A DNA stretch of 64,000 nt from Enterococcus innesii. GTDB taxonomy: Bacteria > Bacillota > Bacilli > Lactobacillales > Enterococcaceae. Location: the NCBI GenBank assembly GCA_018982785.1, contig JAHHEN010000003.1, positions 62,001 through 126,000 on the forward strand, read 5' to 3'. Shown one piece after another: positions 29,060 to 38,496 of the stretch. Numbering within the stretch: the stretch's first letter is position 1; each line of letters begins with the position of its first letter. The notes beneath the pieces were generated by a model. That model was not told the DNA's origin. It did no database searches and saw only the letters and a program-made list of their open reading frames with translations. Position numbers and translations under genes: made by a program.

Positions 29060-30511
29060 CTAGTGATAACTTAAATAATAGGTTTGAATGAGCTCAGTCA
29101 CTTGATTGAGCTCATTTTTGGTTGGTACCATCGATAAATAAAAGACTGGGACAGGAGCATCATCTAATGGAAAATTTGATAAGACAAAATCAATGTCGAT
29201 TGCCGATAGCCCTTCTAGTTGACCTGGTTCGATGGCTGATAAAAGGATACGAGCTCCGAGAAAGTCATTCAATTCTTGTAAAAGGTAAGCTTTCCATGCC
29301 GGCTCCCCTTGAAAGACAAAGTATCCCTTTGCTCGGATAGGGTTGATTTGTAAAATTGCTTGTTGAATCAACAAGGTGGTGGTAGACCACAAAGGGAAAC
29401 TCGTCTCCCTTTGGCTGCTTGTCTGCTCCTCTAAAAAGTCATGGATCGTTGCTTCGATCGGTAACGAATAGGGCTGATTCAGGCGCTGGATCTCGTGAAA
29501 TTCTAACCCAAACCATTCTGAGAGTTTGGCAGACTCTTGCGTTTTGATCAAGAGCAGCAACAGATTCTCAATCAGTTGCGTCCCACTAGCGAGAGGTAGC
29601 TGCAGCAAGCGGGCTAATTTTTCGACAAAATAGGTTGTTTTTTTATAAATGGCTTGATACGTTTCAAGGGTTGTTTGAATTGTTTCGGACCATTCATTAT
29701 TGTAGTTCCAACTTTCTAAAAAGCAATAGAAGCTAAAGAAGTGTTCGCTGCGCTCTAAATAAACACCTTCTTTTTGATAGAGCTGACTTAATGGCTGTTG
29801 GAAAAGGCCATAAAGGGGATCATCTTCATTAAATTCGAAGGAATCAATGCGGCAATTGGCTTTGATACGGATTGAATTGATAAAAAACCAGCAGGTGCCG
29901 AAGATTTGTTCCACATCAATTTGCAGCTTGGCTTTTGCCAAGCGATCCAAGAAATGATAATAGTGGGACTCATGAATCGTATATTCCTCAAAAAAGTAAT
30001 TGTTATGGGTGTAAGGCAGTAAAAGACGATGGAAGAAGACGCGAATATTGATCTCACTTCCTTCAAAACGAATCACTCGATTTGTGACGCGAATCCGCAA
30101 AGAAAAATCCGTCAGACTTTTGTTTAATTTTGAGATATGCCGCCGCAGGGTTTCATAGGAAGTCCCTGTTTGGCTAAGAATCTCTTGGGTACGGAGTTCG
30201 CTAGAAAAAAGCAATGCTTTCATTAAAGAAACTCCGATCGATTGAGGAAAAAATGTTTCCCATAGCTGACTCATCAGCAATGGGCCATCATGGGTCAAAG
30301 CAAAGCCACTACTGGCAGCTTCGATCTGCCAACCATCAGGTAATTGTTGACGAATATAGGTTATATCAGAAAAAACCGTTCGTTCCGTCGTATTGATTAG
30401 TTCTGCCAAATGTTTGGCAGTGATCATTTTGTGATTGGCCAACTGTTCCAAGAGCAAGATCTGGCGCAACAAATCTTTCTCCGTAATGATTTTTTTCATC
30501 ATCCCATCCAT
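29060..30511 (-). CDS. Mga-family transcriptional regulator
   Basis: A 483-residue protein with an N-terminal winged helix (about 10-60: MITAKHLAELINTTERTVFSD), a second HTH of the Mga type (about 105-150: SQTGTSYETLRRHISKLNKS) and a long helical C-terminus, as in Mga/AtxA-like PRD-type regulators. Such proteins control virulence or sugar genes and may sense PTS phosphorylation. The ATG at 30511 follows GGAAAGGAAG. Neighbouring targets are not obvious; the small hypothetical gene upstream is one candidate. Confidence 0.75.
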   Translation of the reverse strand: MDGMMKKIITEKDLLRQILLLEQLANHKMITAKHLAELINTTERTVFSDITYIRQQLPDGWQIEAASSGFALTHDGPLLMSQLWETFFPQSIGVSLMKALLFSSELRTQEILSQTGTSYETLRRHISKLNKSLTDFSLRIRVTNRVIRFEGSEINIRVFFHRLLLPYTHNNYFFEEYTIHESHYYHFLDRLAKAKLQIDVEQIFGTCWFFINSIRIKANCRIDSFEFNEDDPLYGLFQQPLSQLYQKEGVYLERSEHFFSFYCFLESWNYNNEWSETIQTTLETYQAIYKKTTYFVEKLARLLQLPLASGTQLIENLLLLLIKTQESAKLSEWFGLEFHEIQRLNQPYSLPIEATIHDFLEEQTSSQRETSFPLWSTTTLLIQQAILQINPIRAKGYFVFQGEPAWKAYLLQELNDFLGARILLSAIEPGQLEGLSAIDIDFVLSNFPLDDAPVPVFYLSMVPTKNELNQVTELIQTYYLSYH

Positions 30512-30725
30512 GACAAAAACTTCCTTTCCGATTCTTGAAGGTCAAAAGCATCCCATTGACTGCTTTGGCGTAAAACAGCTCGTTCGTGTTCTTATTGATT
30601 TTATACGAAAAAGCCAAGTTTTGCTATTTACAATTCATCGGAAGAGGTTATTTATCAAAAAATGGGGATCAGGTGTAGTAACGGTCTGCAAAGAGTGAGC
30701 GCTATTTTTTCATGTGTCTCAACTG

Positions 30726-30995
30726 TTAAAGATCGATCATATGCTCGTATTTCTTCATTCGTAAATATAAAGAATAACTTTCTTTCGATAATTTTATCTT
30801 AGAAGAAAACAAACTTTTTTTGCGTGAAGCATAGAGTTTTCGATGGAGAGCAGAGTCAATGATCCACTCAATTTCTACTTGTTCTTCCCTGGATAAAGAA
30901 ATTTTTTTCTCATTGGATTGAATAAGTGAGTAAGTAAATTCCAAACAACTCATTTTATAAATAAAGTTAGAAAAATAGGATTTATCTATGTACAT
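30726..30995 (-). CDS. small hypothetical protein
   Basis: An 89-residue, lysine- and serine-rich, mostly helical protein without a signal peptide or membrane helix. A GAAAGGGTG ribosome site lies before ATG 30995, and base use fits the AT-rich surroundings. I do not recognise it. It sits upstream of the Mga-like gene on the same strand, more than 200 bases away. It could be a regulator-linked accessory gene or a chance frame. Confidence 0.45.
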   Translation of the reverse strand: MYIDKSYFSNFIYKMSCLEFTYSLIQSNEKKISLSREEQVEIEWIIDSALHRKLYASRKKSLFSSKIKLSKESYSLYLRMKKYEHMIDL

Positions 30996-31310
30996 TTAAT
31001 CACCCTTTCTCACATCTGGTTCAATCATATGAGATTTCATTTAAAATAACAAAAATATATTTTCACCATGTGATGAAAATATAAAAAAATGCAATAATTT
31101 TTTGAAAAAAGAAAACCGTTTTTTAGGTGATAACGTAAATAAAAAAAACAAAAAGTAGAAATTTGGAAGGGGATGTTTCGACGTTTTTTTTAATGAGAAG
31201 GAGAATGTATCGTAAGTAAACGCCGACTCATCCATTTATCAGAAGCGTCAAGTTCTGTTGTGCTCATGTTAACAAAGAAGGAATAAAGCAAAAAAAATGA
31301 TCTTTTCCTG
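30996..31310. other. AT-rich intergenic region without recognised genes
   Basis: About 315 bases of strongly AT-rich sequence between the hypothetical gene and the trp promoter. I see no convincing coding frame, hairpin terminator or repeat in it. Confidence 0.5.
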
Positions 31311-31339
31311 TTGACAGATCAGCAAAAGCCACGTAATAT
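31311..31339 (+). promoter_or_regulatory. trp operon promoter
   Basis: TTGACA (31311-31316) and TAATAT (31334-31339) with an exact 17-base spacer. Transcription would start near 31346, about 35 bases before the first T-box. Confidence 0.85.
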
Positions 31340-31380
31340 AACTACCAATAACTCATTAAGACCATACAAAAGAGAAGTAT

Positions 31381-31601
31381 GAGGATGTTCGTCTTGCAGA
31401 GAGCTGATGGTGGTGTAAATCAGCAGATGGGTGCTTCAGAAATGGACTTTTGTGTCGAAAGGCTGAAATCAGTAGGCTTTTTCCGGGAACTCCCGTTACA
31501 GAGAGCGATCGTTGATAGACGATCTAGAAAGAACCAATTGAGGTGGCACCGTGAGTAATCGCCCTCAGGCAGACAAGTTTGTTTGCGTGAGGGCTTTTTT
31601 G
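31381..31601 (+). ncRNA. T-box leader 1, tRNA-Trp responsive
   Basis: It has a canonical T-box: Stem I with AGAGAGC and a distal GGTGGTGTAAA loop, a Trp specifier codon UGG at 31443-31445 in the sequence GAAATGGAC, a Stem III hairpin (GATCGTTGATAGACGATC), the T-box AGGTGGCACCG at 31541-31551, and a terminator (GCCCTCA 31561-31567 / TGAGGGC 31588-31594, then a T run). Uncharged tRNA-Trp would stabilise the antiterminator and let transcription go on into the second leader. Confidence 0.9.
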
Positions 31602-31674
31602 TTTTTTTCCCCTCGATCAATGAGAAAAATAGCAACAAAATCAAACTAAGAGAAGTACTTGAATATTTTTGGCT

Positions 31675-31915
31675 ACAGAAAGTCGGCGATGATGAGAGTC
31701 CGGTACCAAGAAATCAAGGAAATGGCCTTAGCCGATCATTTTTTGAACCCTTTTTTGGCAGTAGGAAAATGCGGGAACTCCCGTTATAGAGGAAGACCGT
31801 TGTTAGACGGTTGATAGAGATGAAGTTGTTTATTTGGGCAACTTCAATTGAGGTGGTACCGCGATCATTCGCCCTCAAGCAGACGTTTTTATGGCGTTTG
31901 CTTGAGGGCTTTTTG
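31675..31915 (+). ncRNA. T-box leader 2, tRNA-Trp responsive, with short Stem I
   Basis: A second leader follows in series: K-turn-like GATGATGAG near 31688, Trp specifier UGG at 31723-31725, Stem III (GACCGTTGTTAGACGGTTG), T-box AGGTGGTACCG at 31851-31861 and terminator (GCCCTCAAGCAGACG 31871-31885 / GCGTTTGCTTGAGGGC 31894-31909, then T run). It shares the block CGGGAACTCCCGTTA with the first leader. The apical part of Stem I is much shorter than in leader 1. trpE starts 29 bases after the terminator. Confidence 0.85.
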
Positions 31916-31937
31916 TTTACAAAGAAAGGAGCAGCTT

Positions 31938-33344
31938 ATGTATCGAATGGAACGAATCAACAGCGATTATTTGACACCTGTCTCAGTGTTTTTACGGATT
32001 CAAGGGGCGCATAAATGTTTATTGGAAAGTATTCCCAGAGAAGAAGATACCGGACGCTATTCGATCCTTACCTTTGATCCCGTTCAGAAACTGACATTTA
32101 AGGATGGTGTTTTTCAAGTGGAGGATCTTTTGAAAAAAACGGTCAACAAGTATCCCTGCCAGGACCCTTTAAAAGAAATGGAACGATATGTAGTCAAAAA
32201 AGAAATCACCGCTTTACCGGATCTGCCGTTGCAAAGTGGGGCTATCGGGTATGCGGGCTATGATATCGCCGCTTGCTATGAAGACATTGGACAACTGCCC
32301 GCAGATGAATTGCAGGTGCCTGATATGGCCTTTTGGCTTTTCGAAACTTTTCTCGTTTTGGACCATCAGACGGAAACTTTAACGATCATTCTTGAAAATT
32401 GCTACAGCCAAAGAGGAACCGTCGAGATGGAGCAGGTACTGCAAGCAGTGAAGCAGCAGTTAAGGACACCAGTCGCCGCTGAGACCCGTGTATTGTCAAA
32501 CGAAAACCTACATTTTACCAGCAATGTCACACAGCAAGCCTATGAAGCGATCGTTCAAGAGGCGAAAGCCCGGATTACGGCGGGAGACATGTTCCAAGTT
32601 GTTCCTTCGCAACGTCTGAAAGCGTCATTTAAACAAGAGCCCTTTGACTATTACCGCAAACTGCGAGTGACAAATCCTTCCGCTTACCTCTATTATCTTG
32701 ATTTCGATCAAGGATTCAAAGTAATCGGTAGCTCACCTGAAAGCCTGATTCGCGTTCAAGGCGACGAAATCACCACAAATCCCATCGCTGGTACCCGCAA
32801 ACGAGGGGCGACCAAAGCGGAAGACGAAGCTTTAGCAAATGAACTGTTGGCAGATGAAAAAGAGCGTGCGGAGCACCAGATGATGATCGATCTTGGACGC
32901 AATGATTTAGGGCGGATCGCTGAACATGGGACGGTTCATGTTCCTTTATACATGGTGATCGAGAAATACCGCTATGTCATGCACATCGTTTCGGTAGTGG
33001 CTGCCAAGCGCAGAGCAGGTGTGACGGCAATGGATGCCTTGAAAGCAACTCTGCCAGCAGGCACGGTCAGCGGGGCACCAAAGATTCGTGCCATGACTCG
33101 CATCTATCAATGGGAAGCTGTTCGAAGAGGGGTTTATGCGGGAGCCGTTGGGTATTTTTCTCGTAATGATCAAGCGGATTTTGCCATCGGGATTCGGACA
33201 ATGGTTTTGAAAGACGAGATCGCTTATGTCCAGGCAGGGGCGGGTGTCGTCTATGATTCTGATCCTTCATCTGAATACCAAGAAACATTACACAAAGCCA
33301 AAGCACTATTGGAGGTGTCAGCCAATGATTTTACTCGTCGATAA
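31938..33344 (+). CDS. trpE: anthranilate synthase component I
   Basis: A 468-residue chorismate-binding enzyme. The LLES feedback motif for tryptophan is present near the N-terminus, and the C-terminal GTVSGAPKIRAM and ITTNPIAGTRKRG signatures are intact. ATG 31938 follows AAAGGAG; the frame is open upstream through the T-box, which is not coding. It makes anthranilate from chorismate with TrpG and is the first gene of trpEGDCFBA. Confidence 0.95.
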   Translation: MYRMERINSDYLTPVSVFLRIQGAHKCLLESIPREEDTGRYSILTFDPVQKLTFKDGVFQVEDLLKKTVNKYPCQDPLKEMERYVVKKEITALPDLPLQSGAIGYAGYDIAACYEDIGQLPADELQVPDMAFWLFETFLVLDHQTETLTIILENCYSQRGTVEMEQVLQAVKQQLRTPVAAETRVLSNENLHFTSNVTQQAYEAIVQEAKARITAGDMFQVVPSQRLKASFKQEPFDYYRKLRVTNPSAYLYYLDFDQGFKVIGSSPESLIRVQGDEITTNPIAGTRKRGATKAEDEALANELLADEKERAEHQMMIDLGRNDLGRIAEHGTVHVPLYMVIEKYRYVMHIVSVVAAKRRAGVTAMDALKATLPAGTVSGAPKIRAMTRIYQWEAVRRGVYAGAVGYFSRNDQADFAIGIRTMVLKDEIAYVQAGAGVVYDSDPSSEYQETLHKAKALLEVSANDFTRR

Positions 33345-33903
33345 TTATGATTCCTTTACGTATAACTTAGTCCAGCAATGTCCAGCGGATACGATCGTCT
33401 TGCGAAATGACGATCCAGAGCTTTTTATTGTTGCTGAAGAAGCAGATGGCATCATTTTTTCTCCAGGACCAGGACGGCCCGAAGAGGCAGGATTCATGAT
33501 TCCTTTGATCAAAACTTACCAAGATAGCAAGCCGCTTTTAGGTATCTGCTTAGGGCATCAAGCCATTGGTGAAGCGTTTGGTGCCACAGTGGTCCAAGCA
33601 CCAACTATTATGCACGGCAAGCAATCGAGCCTTACGTATCAGAAAAAAGGCATGTTCGAAACCTATCTAGGAGATATGACGGTCATGCGCTATCACTCGC
33701 TGGTCATTGAGCCAGCGACACTCCCAGCGGAATTTGAGGTATTGGCTGAAACAGAAGGGATCATCATGGCGATTCAGCATCGCGAAAAACCAATCGTAGG
33801 ACTCCAATTCCATCCAGAATCAATGGGAACAAACGAGGGGGCATTTTTCATAGAACAGTTTCTTGGACTCGTCTCAGATAATACAGCAAAAAACACAAGA
33901 TGA
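33325..33903 (+). CDS. trpG: anthranilate synthase component II (glutamine amidotransferase)
   Basis: A 192-residue class I glutamine amidotransferase: nucleophile in LLGICLGHQAIGEAFG and His/Glu in LQFHPES. It passes ammonia to TrpE. ATG 33325 follows GGAGGTG and overlaps the end of trpE by 20 bases, so the pair is translationally coupled. In many Firmicutes TrpG is shared with folate synthesis; here it is inside the trp operon. Confidence 0.94.
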   Translation: MILLVDNYDSFTYNLVQQCPADTIVLRNDDPELFIVAEEADGIIFSPGPGRPEEAGFMIPLIKTYQDSKPLLGICLGHQAIGEAFGATVVQAPTIMHGKQSSLTYQKKGMFETYLGDMTVMRYHSLVIEPATLPAEFEVLAETEGIIMAIQHREKPIVGLQFHPESMGTNEGAFFIEQFLGLVSDNTAKNTR

Positions 33904-33921
33904 AAAAAGGAGGAATCGTAA

Positions 33922-34956
33922 ATGCAAGCAATAAAAAAACAGCCGCCGCAACAAATCACTCAGCAATTATTTAATGGCCGTCATTTAAGTTATCAGGAGA
34001 TGCGCCACTTTGCTCAAGGAATTTTAAACGGGGTGTTTTCGGAAAGTCAATTGGGGGCAGCATTAGTTGCGATGAAGATCAACGGCATCACAGCTGCCGA
34101 ATTGACTGCTTTAGCAGAAATTATGTTAGAGCATGCCGTGACCATTCCTTATGAAGGAGGAGACGCCATGGACAATTGCGGCACTGGCGGTGATCACTCT
34201 AATAGTTTTAATGTGTCCACTACGGCTGCCTTCGTTTTAGCAGCCGGGGGAATCACGATGGCAAAACACGGCAATCGCAGTATCTCTAGTCGTTCAGGCA
34301 GTGCCGATGTCTTAGCCTGCTTGGGGGTGTCGATCCAAGCATCACCAGAAAAAATCGCTGAGCTATTGGCGACAGTCGGCATCGCTTTTCTCTTCGCCCC
34401 GTCGTTGCATCCGGGGATGAAAGCAGTGATGAAGATACGGCAAGAATTAGCGACGCCAACGATTTTTAACTTACTCGGGCCCTTGATCAATCCTGTGCCA
34501 TTGACCACTCAATTGATCGGTACCTACGCTGGTGAAAGTTTGGCAGACACTGCCCAAGCGTTAGGCAGTCTTGGTCGACAACGAGCAATGGTGATCCATG
34601 GAAGCAATGGGATGGATGAAGCTAATTTGGCAGGTGAAACGGCGATCAGTTTTTATCACGAAGGAAAGGTGACGAATTTTTCTTTGGATCCGCAAGCGTA
34701 TGGCTTTAAGCCAGCACCGATCAAGGCGATTGTTGGCGGGGATGCCGCTCAAAACGCCGCGATCTTAACTGCGGTGTTGAAAAATCAACATTCCGTTTAT
34801 CTTGAGACAGTGGTCTTAAATGCAGGCTTAGGCTTTTACGCCAACGGCAAAGCCGCCACCCTAGCGGAAGGCTTTGCGATGGCACGAGCGTGTATCGCTT
34901 CGGGCGCCGCCTACGACAAACTGCAGATGCTGATTCGTCAGTCAAATAGTCAATAA
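33922..34956 (+). CDS. trpD: anthranilate phosphoribosyltransferase
   Basis: A 344-residue enzyme with the PRPP-binding GTGGDHSNSFNVSTTAAF motif and KHGNRSISSRSGSADVL. It converts anthranilate and PRPP to phosphoribosyl anthranilate. AAAGGAGGA precedes the ATG. Confidence 0.95.
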   Translation: MQAIKKQPPQQITQQLFNGRHLSYQEMRHFAQGILNGVFSESQLGAALVAMKINGITAAELTALAEIMLEHAVTIPYEGGDAMDNCGTGGDHSNSFNVSTTAAFVLAAGGITMAKHGNRSISSRSGSADVLACLGVSIQASPEKIAELLATVGIAFLFAPSLHPGMKAVMKIRQELATPTIFNLLGPLINPVPLTTQLIGTYAGESLADTAQALGSLGRQRAMVIHGSNGMDEANLAGETAISFYHEGKVTNFSLDPQAYGFKPAPIKAIVGGDAAQNAAILTAVLKNQHSVYLETVVLNAGLGFYANGKAATLAEGFAMARACIASGAAYDKLQMLIRQSNSQ

Positions 34957-34982
34957 CTACGAAAGTTGTAAGGAGGAGAAAC

Positions 34983-35741
34983 ATGGATTTTTTAGAAACG
35001 ATCATCCAGAAAAAAGTTGAAGAAGTTGCCGCGATGTCACAAGAAACCGAAAAGGTCGTAGCGAAACGCCCATCATTTTATCAGCATGTCAAGGACCAAC
35101 CACAGAAGATGCACCTTATTGCTGAAATCAAGCGTGCTTCACCCTCCAAAGGAGACATCAACCAAGGGATCGATCCTGTCGCTCAAGCGCAAGCATATGA
35201 AGCTGCAGGTGTCAGCGGGATTTCCGTTTTGACCGACCAGCAGTTTTTTAACGGCTCGCTGGCAGATCTTAAAGCAGTCAGTAATGCCGTTTCGGTGCCT
35301 ATACTATGCAAAGACTTTATTATCGACAAAAAACAATTGATTCGCGCCAAGAATGCGGGTGCCAGTATCGTTTTATTGATCGTGGCTGCGTTGGAGCCAG
35401 CCCGTTTCGTCGCGCTGTATCAAGAAGCCGAAGCACTAGAGTTGGAAGTACTCGTTGAGACTCATAATGCGGCAGAATTTCAACAAGCCCAAGCAGTAGG
35501 TGCCAAAATCATCGGCGTCAACAATCGCGACCTAAAAACTTTTGACGTTTCCTTGGATGTAAGTGTTGCTCTAGCGCCTCAGCCATCAGAGGCGATTTAC
35601 ATCAGCGAATCTGGTATTCGAACTGCCGCCGATGTGCTGCAGCTTGCACCGTTTTATCATGGAGTCCTCGTTGGAGAAACGTTGATGAGAAGCAATCGAA
35701 TTGCTGAAACAGCGGCAGATTTGCAGGTGAGCCGCCCATGA
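34983..35741 (+). CDS. trpC: indole-3-glycerol phosphate synthase
   Basis: A 252-residue TIM barrel with the signature AEIKRASPSKGDI, LCKDFIID, VLVETHN and VNNRDLKTF. It closes the indole ring in the tryptophan pathway. AAGGAGG precedes the ATG; the last four bases overlap trpF. Confidence 0.95.
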   Translation: MDFLETIIQKKVEEVAAMSQETEKVVAKRPSFYQHVKDQPQKMHLIAEIKRASPSKGDINQGIDPVAQAQAYEAAGVSGISVLTDQQFFNGSLADLKAVSNAVSVPILCKDFIIDKKQLIRAKNAGASIVLLIVAALEPARFVALYQEAEALELEVLVETHNAAEFQQAQAVGAKIIGVNNRDLKTFDVSLDVSVALAPQPSEAIYISESGIRTAADVLQLAPFYHGVLVGETLMRSNRIAETAADLQVSRP

Positions 35742-36385
35742 CCAAAGTGAAAATTTGCGGACTCACCGAACGCTTCCATGTCGAAGCTGCCATCAATGCT
35801 GGAGCAGATTACCTTGGCTTTGTTTTTGCCGAAAGCCGCCGGAGAATCGATCCGACACAAGTCCGCAAGATAACGGAGCAAGTACCCCAAAATATAGGAA
35901 AAGTCGGAGTTTTCGTTTCTCCAAGTTTTGAAGAAGTGCAAGCAGTAATTCAAGCCGCCCAGCTGACAGCGATTCAGCTCCATGGAAAGGTCCTGCCATC
36001 TTTGCAAACAGCCATCCAAAAGGGGGTTTTTGCTCATCAAAAGATCGCAGTGATCCAAGCCTTTGATGGAGAAGCAGATACTTTAGAACAAGATTTCCTA
36101 AGCTGCGATGCAGATTTTGGGTTATTGGACGCTCCAGTAAGAGATCACCCTTATGCTGGCGGCAACGGCCAATCCTTTGATTGGCAAAAAGCGGCGAGAA
36201 AACCGTTGCCGTTGTCTGAGCGATTTTTTATTGCTGGCGGTTTGCACGCGGAAAATGTAGAAGAGGCGATCCAACTTTTTAGGCCTTATGCTGTCGATGT
36301 TTCTTCAGGCGTGGAAACCCATGGCAAGAAAGACAGTCGGAAAATCGAACAATTTATTTACTTAGTAAAGGAGAAGATAAAATGA
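35738..36385 (+). CDS. trpF: phosphoribosylanthranilate isomerase
   Basis: A 215-residue barrel opening with [20 protein letters not shown] (catalytic Cys in the ICG motif) and ending with the phosphate loop [10 protein letters not shown]. It performs the Amadori rearrangement between TrpD and TrpC. It overlaps both neighbours by four bases. Confidence 0.94.
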   Translation: MTKVKICGLTERFHVEAAINAGADYLGFVFAESRRRIDPTQVRKITEQVPQNIGKVGVFVSPSFEEVQAVIQAAQLTAIQLHGKVLPSLQTAIQKGVFAHQKIAVIQAFDGEADTLEQDFLSCDADFGLLDAPVRDHPYAGGNGQSFDWQKAARKPLPLSERFFIAGGLHAENVEEAIQLFRPYAVDVSSGVETHGKKDSRKIEQFIYLVKEKIK

Positions 36386-37574
36386 CCCAATACCCCACAG
36401 AAGCAGGTTTTTATGGTTCTTTTGGCGGGCAGTTTGTGCCAGAGACATTGATGTATGCAGTCAAGCAATTAGAAACTGTCTACCGTGAAGCACAAGCGGA
36501 CGCAAGTTTTCAAGCAGAATTACAGGAATATTTGCAAGAGTATGTAGGAAGAGAGACCCCCTTTATCATGCACAGCGCTTGTCACAACACTTAGGCGGCG
36601 CCAAAATTTATCTGAAGCGAGAAGATTTGAATCATACGGGCGCCCATAAAATCAATAATGCGTTAGGGCAAGTGTTATTAGCAAAACGGATGGGAAAAAA
36701 GAAAGTGGTAGCAGAGACCGGTGCTGGACAGCATGGCGTCGCCACCGCGACTGCGGCCGCGTTGTTCGGTATGGAATGTACGATTTTTATGGGCGCAGTA
36801 GATGTTCAGCGGCAAGCACTAAACGTCTTTCGAATGGAATTATTGGGAGCAAAAGTGGTTTCAGTCACTTCAGGCAATCAGACATTGAAAGATGCTGTCA
36901 ATGAAGCGCTGCGCTACTGGGTTGCAACCGTTGAGGACACTCATTACGTGATGGGTTCCGTACTCGGTCCGCATCCTTTTCCAGAGATCGTTCGAGATTT
37001 TCAAAGTGTGATTGGCAGTGAGACACGGCGGCAACTATTAGAAAAAGAAGGGCAACTGCCAACGACAGTCGTTGCGTGTGTTGGCGGCGGCAGCAATGCG
37101 ATGGGAATGTTTTACCCTTTTATCAACGATCAGACCGTTCGTTTGATTGGCGTTGAAGCAGCTGGAAAAGGCGTGGATACTACCGAGCATGCGGCGACTT
37201 TAACGAAAGGCAGTATCGGTATTTTACATGGTACCAAAATGCATCTGCTACAAGACGATGATGGGCAAGTGATCGAACCCTATTCGATTTCAGCTGGTTT
37301 GGATTACCCAGGGGTCGGTCCCGAGCATTCTTATTTGAAGGAAATTGCACGTGCGGAGTATTTCGCGGTCACTGATGAAGAAGCTGTTGACGCCTTTTAT
37401 CTCTTGTCTCAAATCGAAGGCATTATTCCCGCTTTGGAAAGTGCTCATGCCGTTGCCTATGCCTTAAAGTTAGCCCCAATCATGACACCCGAAGAACGCT
37501 TAGTGATCTGTTTGTCTGGGCGAGGGGACAAAGATGTTCAACAAATCAAAGATCGGAAAGGAGCAGCGAAATGA
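36382..37574 (+). CDS. trpB: tryptophan synthase beta chain (frameshifted here)
   Basis: Read through one shift the gene encodes a 397-residue PLP enzyme: [15 protein letters not shown] at the N-terminus, PLP lysine in [24 protein letters not shown] and [10 protein letters not shown]. The frame breaks at the C5 run 36557-36561; one more C gives [19 protein letters not shown], the expected sequence. As written, the first frame stops at 36594 after 70 residues. A real break would abolish tryptophan synthesis while the rest of the operon remains intact, so an error is more likely. Confidence 0.9.
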
Positions 37575-38347
37575 CCAGCAAAACATTGACGATGAAACTA
37601 AAGGAGCGCCAAAAACAAGGTAAGCCTTTGTTTGTACCTTATATTATGGCGGGTGCCAACGGACTGGAACGCCTGCCGGCAGAAATCGAACTGTTGACGA
37701 CACATGGCGCCGCCGCCATTGAAATCGGCGTGCCCTTTTCAGACCCAGTCGCAGATGGACCGATCATTCAAGCAGCTGGAATGCAGGCATTAGCCAATGG
37801 CACCACTTTAAAAAAGATCATTGCTACGCTGCAAACCATCCATTCCGAGGTTCCACTGGTATTGATGGGGTATGCCAACTCATTCTTTCATTATGGCATT
37901 GAACAGCTAGCAAATGAATTAAAAACGACGGATGTGAAAGGGTTGATTATTCCAGATTTGCCCTTTGAACATCGATCGCTAGTAACGCCTACGTTTGATG
38001 CGGCGGATCTCGCGCTGATCACATTGGTTTCCTTGACCAGTCCGCCAGACAGAATTCAGACACTGATCGAAGAAGCGGAAGGATTCGTTTATGCTGTGAC
38101 AGTGAACGGTGTCACTGGAGAAGATCGCCAATACAACGAACAGCTGGATCAGCATTTGCAAGCCATTTCGGAAAAAAGTCCGATTCCAGTACTAGCTGGT
38201 TTCGGGGTCTCGACCCATGCAGACGTGCAGTGCTTTGCCCAAGTGTGCGATGGGGTAGTGATCGGTTCAAAAATTGTAGCAGCGCTTCAAAACGAGCCAC
38301 TGCCTAAAGTCAGTGAGCTGTTAGCAGAACTTGTTGGTAAGCCATAG
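37571..38347 (+). CDS. trpA: tryptophan synthase alpha chain
   Basis: A 258-residue TIM barrel with the catalytic-Glu segment [31 protein letters not shown], and the phosphate site [10 protein letters not shown]. It splits indole-3-glycerol phosphate and passes indole to TrpB. It overlaps trpB by four bases and is the last trp gene. Confidence 0.95.
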   Translation: MTSKTLTMKLKERQKQGKPLFVPYIMAGANGLERLPAEIELLTTHGAAAIEIGVPFSDPVADGPIIQAAGMQALANGTTLKKIIATLQTIHSEVPLVLMGYANSFFHYGIEQLANELKTTDVKGLIIPDLPFEHRSLVTPTFDAADLALITLVSLTSPPDRIQTLIEEAEGFVYAVTVNGVTGEDRQYNEQLDQHLQAISEKSPIPVLAGFGVSTHADVQCFAQVCDGVVIGSKIVAALQNEPLPKVSELLAELVGKP

Positions 38348-38362
38348 AAAATCAATGTGAGG

Positions 38363-38390
38363 AAAGAACCCGATTTGGGTTCTTTTTTTT
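38363..38390 (+). terminator. trp operon terminator
   Basis: AAAGAACCC / GGGTTCTTT with a 5-base loop and a T run, 15 bases past trpA. Confidence 0.88.
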
Positions 38391-38458
38391 TGAGAGAAAA
38401 CTAGTATTCGAGATATTGATGGGCTGCTATGGAAAAAAGAACGCGATCTGTGAAGAGG

Positions 38459-38483
38459 AAAAAAGGCTGATGGAAGATCAGCC
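38459..38483 (-). terminator. terminator of the PhzF-like gene
   Basis: On the minus strand GGCTGAT / ATCAGCC with a 5-base loop is followed by six T, just after the stop at 38497. Confidence 0.8.
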
Positions 38484-38496
38484 CAAATTCCCATGA

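Noticed and set aside
31041-31235. 64-codon minus-strand frame before the trp promoter
   Set aside because: Phe/Lys-rich translation of AT-rich DNA with no ribosome site.
31848-31937. Open frame extending trpE upstream
   Set aside because: It covers the T-box and terminator of leader 2; ATG 31938 has a proper AAAGGAG and starts the known TrpE sequence.
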